Notes under the pieces: generated by a model
What the model saw: only the letters and a program-made list of their open reading frames with translations
Database searches by the model: none
What the model was told of the DNA's origin: nothing
Shown: in pieces, positions 43,790-51,348 of the stretch
How positions within the stretch are numbered: the stretch's first letter is position 1
Layout of the letters: every line of letters starts with the position of its first letter
Assembly (NCBI GenBank): GCA_934661375.1
Contig: CAKUJH010000013.1
Coordinates: 1-64,000, forward strand
Direction: 5' to 3'
DNA from: an uncultured Victivallales bacterium
GTDB lineage: Bacteria > Verrucomicrobiota > Lentisphaeria > Victivallales > UBA1829
Length of the DNA: 64,000 bases
Translations under genes and position numbers: made by a program

Positions 43790-45040
43790 TTACTGCTCAC
43801 ATTGAAGGATTTGGCTGCACAGCCGCCCGATTTCCCAGACAATCCTTTCGTAAACCGGAGATGGGTGCAGTGCATTCAATTCACCGCATAAGGTTTTTGC
43901 TTTTTCCGGCAGCATGGACGCCAATTCCAGCAGTTCGGTCAAAATCATTTTTGAATTCAAATTACATTTGACAGCCATTGTCTTGAAATGAGACTGTGTC
44001 ATTTGTCCCATGCGGTTTTCACCACCGATTTTCATGGCAAAACATTTGCTCATATTGTCATAAATCATAGTGGAAAGGAGATCATATGCAGGGGCAAACG
44101 CTGGTCTGCCGTTTCGATATAGGACGGCATAATTTTTTGCATGTGCATCGCAATTTCCGATGAGGAAATTAAAAATCACGAGCCGAATAAAATGTATGCG
44201 ATCCATTGCCGGCATGTGCATCTGCGACATTTTTTCAATGCATTCCTCAATTCCCGGTCCACCATCTTCCTGATACTTTAATTTTGGCGAAATATTCAGG
44301 ACCTGACAGAAATCCTCCTGATGCAAGCGATATGTTACTTCGTTTTTCTTCACTCGGTCAAAACGCTCAACAACGTAGAAATCTTCCTCATTCAAGTGCA
44401 AGATGAAACATTCCGCTACCGGAATTCTGCAGATTTTTGCCAGTTTCATGCAAAAAAATTCGTTGTAAACAGAATCGGGAATCCCTGTAATGGCAGGCTT
44501 GATGATATGCGTGGAAGGAGTTCCGTATAACGGCAGAGACACCGTTCCCGCGTTGACACATGCGACCAGTTTTTCCTGCGATCCTGCACCGGAAATCCGA
44601 ACACCTTCATCTCCGGCATCCAGAGGACAAAGAGCCAGATTATCAAGAATTGCATATGCCTCGGAGTCCGACAATGTTCGATAGACCGGCTTCGTCAAAG
44701 CGGCTGGTACATTGCCTGCCGGATAAAAAGAGACTGCTCCGGCACAATCGGCACCAATGCGTTTCAGCAGACCGAAGGTGTTGTCAGGAGATGTCCCAAG
44801 CACCATGGCAATAGCATTGCGCATCCGTTCGTCCGGCAGTAAATTGGAAAAGAAATTTTCCAACACAGGATCAGTGAATTCCATATCCTTCAGCGGCAAG
44901 CTCTGCGACAGCGGATAAGCGGAAGGGTCATTCAGAAATTCAGGAGAATAGCGGAACGACATCACTCCATTGGTTTCAGAAAGTTTTCCTATTCTTGTTT
45001 CATTCAGAAAAACATCCAGTTCATCGTGCAGTTTGGCCAT
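43790..45040 (-). CDS. hipA: HipA-family serine/threonine kinase toxin
   Basis: A 416-residue HipA protein, near the usual 440. An N-terminal couple domain (LSQSLPLKDMEFTDPVLENFFSNLLPDERMR) is followed by the glycine-rich SGAGSQEKLV loop, ATP-binding K181 (THIIKP), catalytic D298 in GNCDAHAKNYA and Mg-binding D320 in APAYDLL. HipA kinases phosphorylate aminoacyl-tRNA synthetases and halt growth. All key residues are present, so it should be active. Translationally linked to the antitoxin just upstream (3-base gap). Confidence 0.93.
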   Translation of the reverse strand: MAKLHDELDVFLNETRIGKLSETNGVMSFRYSPEFLNDPSAYPLSQSLPLKDMEFTDPVLENFFSNLLPDERMRNAIAMVLGTSPDNTFGLLKRIGADCAGAVSFYPAGNVPAALTKPVYRTLSDSEAYAILDNLALCPLDAGDEGVRISGAGSQEKLVACVNAGTVSLPLYGTPSTHIIKPAITGIPDSVYNEFFCMKLAKICRIPVAECFILHLNEEDFYVVERFDRVKKNEVTYRLHQEDFCQVLNISPKLKYQEDGGPGIEECIEKMSQMHMPAMDRIHFIRLVIFNFLIGNCDAHAKNYAVLYRNGRPAFAPAYDLLSTMIYDNMSKCFAMKIGGENRMGQMTQSHFKTMAVKCNLNSKMILTELLELASMLPEKAKTLCGELNALHPSPVYERIVWEIGRLCSQILQCEQ

Positions 45041-45043
45041 TCA

Positions 45044-45274
45044 TCACTCCTTGTCATAAGGGCTATGGATATATACGCAGACACCAAGTGCCGAAAGAAC
45101 CCGCAGCGTTTTTCCAAGATGACAAGTCTCCTTGCCGTTTTCCAAATCTCCGACAAAGCGGATGCCGGTATTGGCAAGCCCCGCCAACTGCGCCTGAGTA
45201 ACTTTCTGAGCCTTGCGCAATTCCCGAACCCGCGCTCCGAGTTCCGCACTGGTCAACAGTTCTTTGTCTTTCAT
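45044..45274 (-). CDS. hipB: HipB-type antitoxin, XRE helix-turn-helix
   Basis: A 76-residue HTH protein (ARVRELRKAQKVTQAQLAGLANTGIRFVGDLENGKETCHLGKTLRVLSALG) that neutralises HipA and represses the pair. GGAG lies 8 bases before the start. The C-terminal tail (VYIHSPYDKE) may insert into the toxin. Two operator copies lie directly upstream. Confidence 0.92.
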   Translation of the reverse strand: MKDKELLTSAELGARVRELRKAQKVTQAQLAGLANTGIRFVGDLENGKETCHLGKTLRVLSALGVCVYIHSPYDKE

Positions 45275-45294
45275 ATTTTTCTCCAGAGACTGAT

Positions 45295-45359
45295 TTCTTA
45301 CCGTTCGGTATTAATATAACTCTGTATTGCCAAAAATCAAGCTTTTTCTTACCGTTCGG
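45295..45359 (-). promoter_or_regulatory. hipBA promoter flanked by two operator copies
   Basis: TTCTTACCGTTCGG occurs exactly at 45295-45308 and 45346-45359, 51 bases apart; copy 1 extends to the inverted repeat TACCG-TT-CGGTA. Between them on the minus strand lie TTGATT (45340-45335) and TATATT (45318-45313), 16 bases apart. One operator sits upstream of -35 and the other at the transcription start, so HipB dimers could loop or clamp the promoter. Confidence 0.75.
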
Positions 45360-45423
45360 GAATAATTTATAAAAATTCATAAAAACAAGGAGCATGGCAA
45401 ACTTTGTCTATAATCATATTTAC

Positions 45424-45467
45424 CAAAAAACCGGACGCGGCATTTTTCATGCGGTCCGGTTTTTTTG
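45424..45467. terminator. Terminator behind the ferritin-like gene
   Basis: ACCGGAC (45430-45436) and GTCCGGT (45454-45460) with extra GCGGCAT/ATGCGG-like pairing inside, flanked by A6 and T8, so usable in both directions. Confidence 0.82.
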
Positions 45468-45481
45468 AAAAAAATCAGCGG

Positions 45482-45787
45482 TTATTTCTGAAATTTCTTC
45501 AGCATCTCCTCCACTTCTTCCGCGCCGCGGCAATAGAAACCTTTTTCCGACGGCTCCAATTCATGCAGCAGACGCAGAAATTCCCCGACATGAACCCGCT
45601 CCTCGTCGGCAATGTCCTTGAGAACCGTTTGAGTGCGCTTGCAGTCCGTGGAATCATACAGCTGCATGTAGAGTCCGATTGCTTCGTACTCCGCGGCAAT
45701 CATGAAACGGATCGCACGAATCAATTCTTCCTGTGTCAATTTGGTTCCGGCTTTCGCCGACGGCAATGATGTACAGAATTCAGGCAT
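45482..45787 (-). CDS. Small ferritin-like (rubrerythrin/encapsulated-ferritin type) protein
   Basis: A 101-residue protein with two long helices: LIRAIRFMIAAEYEAIGLYMQLYDS and VLKDIADEERVHVGEFLRLLHEL, carrying the iron ligands E and ExxH in half-ferritin arrangement, so two chains would be needed to build a complete di-iron site. The C-terminus (GAEEVEEMLKKFQK) is short and charged. Relatives store or oxidise iron, some inside encapsulin shells. No encapsulin gene is present here. A strong ribosome site (GAGGGGGG) precedes the start. Confidence 0.75.
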   Translation of the reverse strand: MPEFCTSLPSAKAGTKLTQEELIRAIRFMIAAEYEAIGLYMQLYDSTDCKRTQTVLKDIADEERVHVGEFLRLLHELEPSEKGFYCRGAEEVEEMLKKFQK

Positions 45788-45812
45788 GGTCTATCCCCCC
45801 TCTTTTTTGATG

Positions 45813-45837
45813 AGACGTTTCTGGTGCGGAAACGTCT
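45813..45837. other. Hairpin between queA and the ferritin-like gene
   Basis: AGACGTTTC and GAAACGTCT form a perfect nine-base stem with a seven-base loop in the 122-base spacer. No T-run on the minus strand follows, so it may be a processing or stability element. Confidence 0.4.
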
Positions 45838-45909
45838 TCCCCCTTTACAGATATGCACCGGGAGTAAAGACATGCCGGACAGCGGAAAAGTTCCGTCGTT
45901 TCTGTTTTT

Positions 45910-46965
45910 TCAGATCCGGTTCAGAATCAGCATACAGTCGCCGTAGCTGAAGAACCGCATCCGTTCGCGAACCGCATAACGGTAGGCTTCCATGACCAGT
46001 TCAAAACCGGCGAAGGAGGAAACCAGCATCAGCAATGTGCTTTTCGGCAAATGGAAATTGGTCAGCAGCATGTCGGCGGATTTAATCCGGTAAGGCGGAT
46101 AAATAAAAATCGAAGTGTCCGTTTCCTGCGCATGGAAAAGACCGTCATCCCCGATCACCGATTCCAGCACCCGCAGCGAGGTTGTCCCGACCGCGGCAAT
46201 CTTATGCCCTTCCTGCCGAGCCCGGTTGAGCTGTCCGGCGGCGTCCGGCGTCAGAATGAAATGTTCGCTGTGCATGGGATGGTCGGCGATATTCTCGACC
46301 GTTACCGGCTTGAAAGTCCCCTGCCCCACGTGCAGGGTCAGTTCCGTTTCGGTAACCCCTTTGGCGGCAAGCTGTTTCAGAATTTCCGAAGTAAAATGCA
46401 GTCCGGCAGTCGGAGCCGCCACCGCGCCCGGAGCTTTGGCGTAAACCGTCTGATAGCGTTCCGCATCCGGCGGTGTGTCCTCGCCGCGGCGGATGTACGG
46501 CGGCAGCGGCACATGACCGCACTGACGCAGCGTATTTTCCACATCCGGTTCACAGAAACGGATCGTGCAGTTGCCGTTTTCCTGTTTGGAAACCAGTTCG
46601 ACGCCGAAAGAGGAAGGTCCACCGTCACGGTTCAGCAGAGTCAGATGCGTTCCGCATTCCGTGCGCCGGGTATTCTTCATGAGACAGCTCCAGACGGAAC
46701 CGTCCACCGGAGTCAGCAGCAGGATTTCCAGTTTGGCACCGGTGTCCTTGCTGGCGTAAAGCCGGGCACGGATCACGCGCGTATTGTTCAGCGCCAGCAG
46801 ATCCCCGGCGGAAAAATACTCGGTGATTGCCGCGAAAGGACGGATCACCATGGTTCCGGCGGCGGGATCCAGAACCAGCATTCTGGAGTCGCCCCGTTTT
46901 TCCGGCGGATGCTGCGCGATCAACTCCTGCGGCAGTTCGTAATCAAAATCACTGGTGTGCATCAT
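45910..46965 (-). CDS. queA: tRNA epoxyqueuosine precursor enzyme QueA
   Basis: A 351-residue S-adenosylmethionine:tRNA ribosyltransferase-isomerase, full length. Motifs: SDFDYELPQELIAQHPPEKR, LLALNNTRVIRARLYASKDTGAKLEILLL, PLPPYIRR, YQTVYAKAPGAVAAPTAGLHFTSEIL, LHVGQGTFKPV, TDTSIFIYPPYRIKSADMLLTNFHLPKSTLLMLVSSFAG. It builds the cyclopentene ring of queuosine on tRNA. Overlaps the end of glgA by 17 bases. Start could also be the second ATG at 46962. Confidence 0.96.
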   Translation of the reverse strand: MMHTSDFDYELPQELIAQHPPEKRGDSRMLVLDPAAGTMVIRPFAAITEYFSAGDLLALNNTRVIRARLYASKDTGAKLEILLLTPVDGSVWSCLMKNTRRTECGTHLTLLNRDGGPSSFGVELVSKQENGNCTIRFCEPDVENTLRQCGHVPLPPYIRRGEDTPPDAERYQTVYAKAPGAVAAPTAGLHFTSEILKQLAAKGVTETELTLHVGQGTFKPVTVENIADHPMHSEHFILTPDAAGQLNRARQEGHKIAAVGTTSLRVLESVIGDDGLFHAQETDTSIFIYPPYRIKSADMLLTNFHLPKSTLLMLVSSFAGFELVMEAYRYAVRERMRFFSYGDCMLILNRI

Positions 46966-48418
46966 GATACATCTTCTCGTACTGTGCAGCGGTATGGTTC
47001 CAGGAAAAATCTGCGGTCATGCCGTTGCGGCGCATGGCGCGGATTGCGTCCGGAGATTGACGGTAGACGTCCGCCGCCCAGCGGATGGTATTGCGCAGGG
47101 ATTCCGGATTCAGATCCCAGAACACAAAGCCGGTCGATTCGTTCAGCGTCTCCGGCGAATAATTCTTCACGGTATCGGCAAGACCGCCCGTATGCCGGAC
47201 CACCGGCAGAGTTCCGTAACGCATACTGTACATCTGATTCAGACCGCAGGGTTCGTAACGGGACGGCATGACAAAGAAATCCGATCCGGCTTCCAGCAGA
47301 TGGGAATCCGCATCCGACGCATAGCCGATATAAACGGAAAAACGTTTCGGATAACGGTTTGCCAGATACTGGAAATGCCCTTGCAGACCGGGGTCGCCGG
47401 AGCCGATCAGCACAAACTGACTGTCGTCATGATACAGCATGTCTTCCAGCGAGGCAGCGAAAACATCCAGACCTTTCTGATATGCCAGACGGGACAGCAC
47501 GCCGAAAACGGGAACATCCGGACGCACCGGCAGACCGAATCGTTTCTGAAGAGCCGCCTTGCACTGTTTTTTTCCGGCAGGATTATCCGCAGTGAATTGC
47601 GCAGGAATCTTTGCATCATCCGCAGGATTCCAGACCTGAATGTCGATTCCGTTGGGAATGCCGCAGAGACGTCCCTGACTGGCGCGGTGCCGCAGAGAAG
47701 GATCCAGCGAAAAACCGTAATCCGGCGACAGAATCTCCTCGGCATAAGTCCGGCTCACCGTGCTGACCATGTCCGCACACATGATGCCGCCTTTGAGCAG
47801 ATTGATGCGGTCATAGAATTCCAGACACTGATAATTGAAATAGTCCCAGCCCAGACCGGTCCAGTAGATATTCCCCTTGTCGAACACCCCCTGATAACCG
47901 ATATTGTGAATGGTCATGACCGAACGGCAGCGGCGGAAGGCATCAAGTTCATTGTACAGCGAACTGCGGAGATACACCGCACACAAGGCGCTGTGCCAGT
48001 CGTTGAGATGCAGGATGTCGGGAGTCAGTTTCATTGCCAGCACGCACTGCATGGCGGCGCGGGAGAAGAAAATGAAACGCTGCGCATTGTCCGGATATTC
48101 CCAGCCGTTCCAGTCATACAGCGTTGCACGGTCGAAATATTTGTTGTATTCAATGAAATAATATGTCAGATTCGGTGCAATTTCCTTGTAACGCACCGCC
48201 GCCCATTCCGTACCGCCGCCGAAAGGAACTCCGAGCAGATCATGCCGGCCGTCGAATTCCAGATGAAGCCGTGCGAACTGCTGCGGATAATACGGCATGA
48301 TGACGCTGACCTGATGTCCGCGTTCCGCCAGAGCAGCGGGAAGCGATGCGGAAACGTCCGCCAGTCCGCCGGTTTTGGCGAACGGAACTGATTCACTGGT
48401 TGCCCATACAATATTCAT
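46949..48418 (-). CDS. glgA: Glycogen synthase (ADP-glucose type)
   Basis: A 489-residue GT5 enzyme. The ADP-glucose-binding KTGGLADV (residues 15-22), HLNDWHSAL, VMTIHNIGYQGVFDKGNI, GIPNGIDIQVWNPADD and the C-terminal PSRYEPCGLNQMYSMRYGTLPVVRHTGGLADTV are all present. It extends alpha-1,4-glucan chains, so the organism stores glycogen. GGAAGGGG lies before the start. Between rhomboid-like gene and queA in one transcription unit. Confidence 0.95.
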   Translation of the reverse strand: MNIVWATSESVPFAKTGGLADVSASLPAALAERGHQVSVIMPYYPQQFARLHLEFDGRHDLLGVPFGGGTEWAAVRYKEIAPNLTYYFIEYNKYFDRATLYDWNGWEYPDNAQRFIFFSRAAMQCVLAMKLTPDILHLNDWHSALCAVYLRSSLYNELDAFRRCRSVMTIHNIGYQGVFDKGNIYWTGLGWDYFNYQCLEFYDRINLLKGGIMCADMVSTVSRTYAEEILSPDYGFSLDPSLRHRASQGRLCGIPNGIDIQVWNPADDAKIPAQFTADNPAGKKQCKAALQKRFGLPVRPDVPVFGVLSRLAYQKGLDVFAASLEDMLYHDDSQFVLIGSGDPGLQGHFQYLANRYPKRFSVYIGYASDADSHLLEAGSDFFVMPSRYEPCGLNQMYSMRYGTLPVVRHTGGLADTVKNYSPETLNESTGFVFWDLNPESLRNTIRWAADVYRQSPDAIRAMRRNGMTADFSWNHTAAQYEKMYHDAHQ

Positions 48419-48430
48419 AGTCCCCTTCCT

Positions 48431-49267
48431 TCAGTTTTTACGGTTCATCTGTTCGCGCACCCGTTCCAGCACCTTGACCTCTTCCGGAGTCAGGCTGTTG
48501 ATTCCCGTGCGGGAAAGTTTATCCAGGATCCGGTCAACTTCCTGCCGGCTGATATCCGGTTCATCCGTGCGCCGCTTCGGACGCGGGCCGGCGGTAAATT
48601 CATACGGGACGGGACGGGCGCGTCCTTCTTTTCCGCCGCCGGTCAGGAAATCCAGCATGTCCCATTCCACCAGCCGGCGCAGGAACAGACGCATGAACAG
48701 GTAGCCGCCCAGGAATCCGCCGACATCCAGCAAAGCAAACGGAGTCAGACTGCCCATCAGCAGATTCAGCAGCATGAACACGACAGCCATGGTCCGCAGT
48801 TTGACCGGGAACAGAATGAACAGCAGATACAGCTGCAGGTTCGGAGCCGTCATTGCGCTTGCCATGATGATGCCGTTGACCGCTCCGCTGCATCCGAAAA
48901 CATACGGGCTGCCGAAACGGGACGACAACGCCAGCCACAGGAGATTGCCCGCCAGTCCGCTGAACAGATACAGTGAAAGAATTTTCCCCGCGCTCAGACG
49001 CGGCGTGATGATCGTTCCGAAAATATACAGGGCAAACATTTCAAAAAACAGGTTGAATCCGTGAAAATTGACCAGCAGGGAAGAGAACAGACGCCACAGC
49101 TGTCCGTCGCGAATCGCAGCCGTAGTCAGAATCAGCAGCCCCAGCAGTGCTCCTTTCTGGAATGCGACAGCCAGAAAAAACAGCACGTTCACACAGATGA
49201 TGCCGAACAGCATTTTGCGAGATCCGGTATCCGGACCATCCTGTGTATAATTATTGAAAAAACCCAT
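48431..49267 (-). CDS. Rhomboid-family membrane protein lacking the catalytic histidine
   Basis: A 278-residue protein with about six membrane helices and a hydrophilic C-terminal tail (about 195-278). GCSGA retains the serine (S127), but where active rhomboids have H-x-G-G in the last helix this one reads DVGGFLGG (D181 instead of His), and the helix-2 H…H..N oxyanion residues are N67, N72 and E76. It is therefore probably a non-proteolytic rhomboid-like protein (pseudoprotease). Start at 49267 follows GAGG; a TTG further upstream is unlikely. Confidence 0.8.
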   Translation of the reverse strand: MGFFNNYTQDGPDTGSRKMLFGIICVNVLFFLAVAFQKGALLGLLILTTAAIRDGQLWRLFSSLLVNFHGFNLFFEMFALYIFGTIITPRLSAGKILSLYLFSGLAGNLLWLALSSRFGSPYVFGCSGAVNGIIMASAMTAPNLQLYLLFILFPVKLRTMAVVFMLLNLLMGSLTPFALLDVGGFLGGYLFMRLFLRRLVEWDMLDFLTGGGKEGRARPVPYEFTAGPRPKRRTDEPDISRQEVDRILDKLSRTGINSLTPEEVKVLERVREQMNRKN

Positions 49268-49300
49268 GTTGCACCTCAATTCTTATATTTTCCGGCAAGT

Positions 49301-49329
49301 AATATACATCTTTTCCCGTAAAAGTTCAA
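49301..49329 (-). promoter_or_regulatory. Promoter of the rhomboid-glgA-queA unit
   Basis: TTGAAC (49329-49324), 17-base spacer, TATATT (49306-49301) on the minus strand, 34 bases before the start codon. Confidence 0.6.
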
Positions 49330-49370
49330 CCGGAAACGTCTTTTTTATGACAAAGACTGCCGGAAATCAT

Positions 49371-49398
49371 TTGAAAAAACAATCCGGTCATCTATATT
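49371..49398 (+). promoter_or_regulatory. Promoter of the isomerase-like gene
   Basis: TTGAAA, 16-base spacer, TATATT; 45 bases before the start at 49444, back to back with the rhomboid promoter. Confidence 0.55.
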
Positions 49399-49443
49399 AT
49401 TAAAGCTGCTTTTCAACTTCAAGATTCAAAAAGGAGTCTCTTC

Positions 49444-50361
49444 ATGAGCAGAATTCTGCATTTTCATTACGACTGGGTCTCGCTGGACGATAAACAGTTT
49501 CCGCGGATTGTCCGGGAATTTCTGGACAACGGGGCAGACCATTTCGTCATCACCGAAGATCTGCTGCTGCAGATGATTGAAAATCCGGAACGCAAGGATT
49601 TTCTGCATAAAATATGCAAAGACATGAATGTGCATTTTTCCACAGTCCATGCGTTGTTCGGGCCGAAATGGGATTTGAACATTCCGAATCCGGCAGACCG
49701 GGAAAAAATGCTCCGGCATCAGAAAAAAGGAATGCAGATTTCCCGTGAATTCGGCTGCGTCACCTATACCATTCATGTGGGTGCATACCATTACTGCTAT
49801 GACCGCATTCCGCTGGAAACGCTGCGTCCGCTGGCGCATCAGGCTCTGGAAACCCTGATCCCCGAAGCGGAAAAACTCGGCATGATCATTGCTGTTGAAA
49901 ACAGTTTTGAAATGCCCAATTCCGCCAAAGAAGTCATCGGACTGACCGATCCCTTCATGTCCAGCCCCGCCATCGGACTCTGTTACGATACCGGACATGC
50001 CAACTGCATGGCGTCCGCACCCTGGAAAAAAATGGAGGAGTACGCCCCCTATTTCCCGGTCTGCTGGTGGGAAAACGGCGTCATTCCGGAAGACGGCGCA
50101 CTGGAAAAAATGAAAGACCGCATTGTAACCTGTCATATTCACGACAACAACGGCTATGCGGATCTGCATGACATGCCCGGCGATGGCACCATCGACTGGA
50201 ATGCACTGGTTCCTGAACTGAAAAGCTGTCCGAACATAAAAGAATATCAGACGGAAGTCGGGCTGGTCGGAGGCAGGAACTGGGCGGGCGTTTCGGCGGC
50301 TCCGGCGGGCGGATATTCCATCCGGCGGCTGGTCGATACTTTCCGCAAACTGGGTTTCTGA
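49444..50361 (+). CDS. Sugar phosphate isomerase/epimerase-like TIM barrel
   Basis: A 305-residue AP-endonuclease-2/xylose-isomerase-like protein. Metal-ligand blocks are visible: VHFSTVHALFG, YTIHVGAYHY, IIAVENSFEMPNS, LCYDTGHANCM, TCHIHDNNGYADLHDMPGDGTIDW and a final EVGL. Such enzymes isomerise or epimerise keto-sugars (for example tagatose or hydroxypyruvate). No partner gene pins down the substrate. AAGGAG lies before the start. Monocistronic, with own promoter and terminator. Confidence 0.88.
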   Translation: MSRILHFHYDWVSLDDKQFPRIVREFLDNGADHFVITEDLLLQMIENPERKDFLHKICKDMNVHFSTVHALFGPKWDLNIPNPADREKMLRHQKKGMQISREFGCVTYTIHVGAYHYCYDRIPLETLRPLAHQALETLIPEAEKLGMIIAVENSFEMPNSAKEVIGLTDPFMSSPAIGLCYDTGHANCMASAPWKKMEEYAPYFPVCWWENGVIPEDGALEKMKDRIVTCHIHDNNGYADLHDMPGDGTIDWNALVPELKSCPNIKEYQTEVGLVGGRNWAGVSAAPAGGYSIRRLVDTFRKLGF

Positions 50362-50371
50362 CCCGCGGAAG

Positions 50372-50415
50372 AAGCGCGTTTTCGTCCGGCATGAAAGGAA
50401 AAAAACGCGCTTTTT
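50372..50415 (+). terminator. Intrinsic terminator after the isomerase-like gene
   Basis: AAGCGCGTTTT (50372-50382) and AAAACGCGCTT (50402-50412) form a perfect 11-base stem, with T5 at the end. Confidence 0.88.
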
Positions 50416-50426
50416 GACTTTTACAT

Positions 50427-50455
50427 TTGCAAAAACGCATCACCCGTGATACATT
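50427..50455 (+). promoter_or_regulatory. Promoter of purQ-ugd
   Basis: TTGCAA (50427-50432), 17-base spacer, TACATT (50450-50455), 42 bases before the start of purQ. Confidence 0.5.
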
Positions 50456-50497
50456 GATGTTTATTATTTATGTCAGATAAAGAAACGGAGAAAGAAT

Positions 50498-51319
50498 ATG
50501 CCGGGAAAGAATGATTATTCCAAGGTCAAAGCCCTGATCATCACGGGCGTGGGTTTGAACTGCGAAAAAGAAACCGCGGCAGCGTTTGAAGCCGCCGGAG
50601 CAACTGCTGAACAGATTCATCTGAATGATCTGCTCCACGGCAAACGCTCCATGAAGGATTTCCATATTCTGGCTTTCATCGGCGGATTTTCCTTCGGCGA
50701 CCACCTCGGCTCCGGAACCGTTTTCGCCAACCGCGTCAAATTCCGTCTGCACGGGGAACTTCAGGAATTTGTCAAAGCGGGGAAACTCGTCATCGGCATC
50801 TGCAACGGTTTCCAGACCCTGACCCGTTTGGGACTCGCCCCTGCCCTCGACGGCAAATATTTCGAACAGCAGACGGCGCTGACACATAACGATTCCGGCG
50901 TGTTCCGCGATGACTGGGTCTCCCTCAAAGCCAATCCCGCGTGCCCCTGCGTTTTCACCAAAGGCATTGATGTGTTCCGTCTGCCGATCCGGCACGGCGA
51001 AGGAAAATTCGTGGCGGAACCGGAAGTGCTTCAGCGCATTGAAGCGGAAAATCTGGTTGCATTGCGTTACTGTGCCGCTGACGGCTCCGCGCCGAAAGGA
51101 TTCCCCGAAAACCCGAACGGCTCACTGAATGACATCGCGGGCATCTGCGACACGACCGGACGCATTTTCGGTCTCATGCCGCACCCGGAAGCCTTCCTTT
51201 CCCCGTACAACGCGCCCGACTGGCAGACCCAGAAACTCAACGGCAAGCTGCCTGAATGGGGCGAAGGCAAAATCATTTTCGACAACGCGGTTCGTTTTGC
51301 CGCGGAAAATCTGCTGTGA
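50498..51319 (+). CDS. purQ: Phosphoribosylformylglycinamidine synthase glutaminase subunit PurQ
   Basis: A 273-residue class I amidotransferase that feeds ammonia from glutamine to PurL in purine synthesis. The nucleophile Cys lies in IGICNGFQTLTRLGL, and His/Glu in LMPHPEAFLSPYN. GGFSFGDHLGSG and IRHGEGKF are PurQ-specific. It is longer than the 227-residue Bacillus subtilis type and resembles the larger, self-contained glutaminase subunits. purL and purS are not in this window. 29 bases upstream of ugd. Confidence 0.94.
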   Translation: MPGKNDYSKVKALIITGVGLNCEKETAAAFEAAGATAEQIHLNDLLHGKRSMKDFHILAFIGGFSFGDHLGSGTVFANRVKFRLHGELQEFVKAGKLVIGICNGFQTLTRLGLAPALDGKYFEQQTALTHNDSGVFRDDWVSLKANPACPCVFTKGIDVFRLPIRHGEGKFVAEPEVLQRIEAENLVALRYCAADGSAPKGFPENPNGSLNDIAGICDTTGRIFGLMPHPEAFLSPYNAPDWQTQKLNGKLPEWGEGKIIFDNAVRFAAENLL

Positions 51320-51348
51320 ACTGAATATAAACCACGGAGTACTGCACC

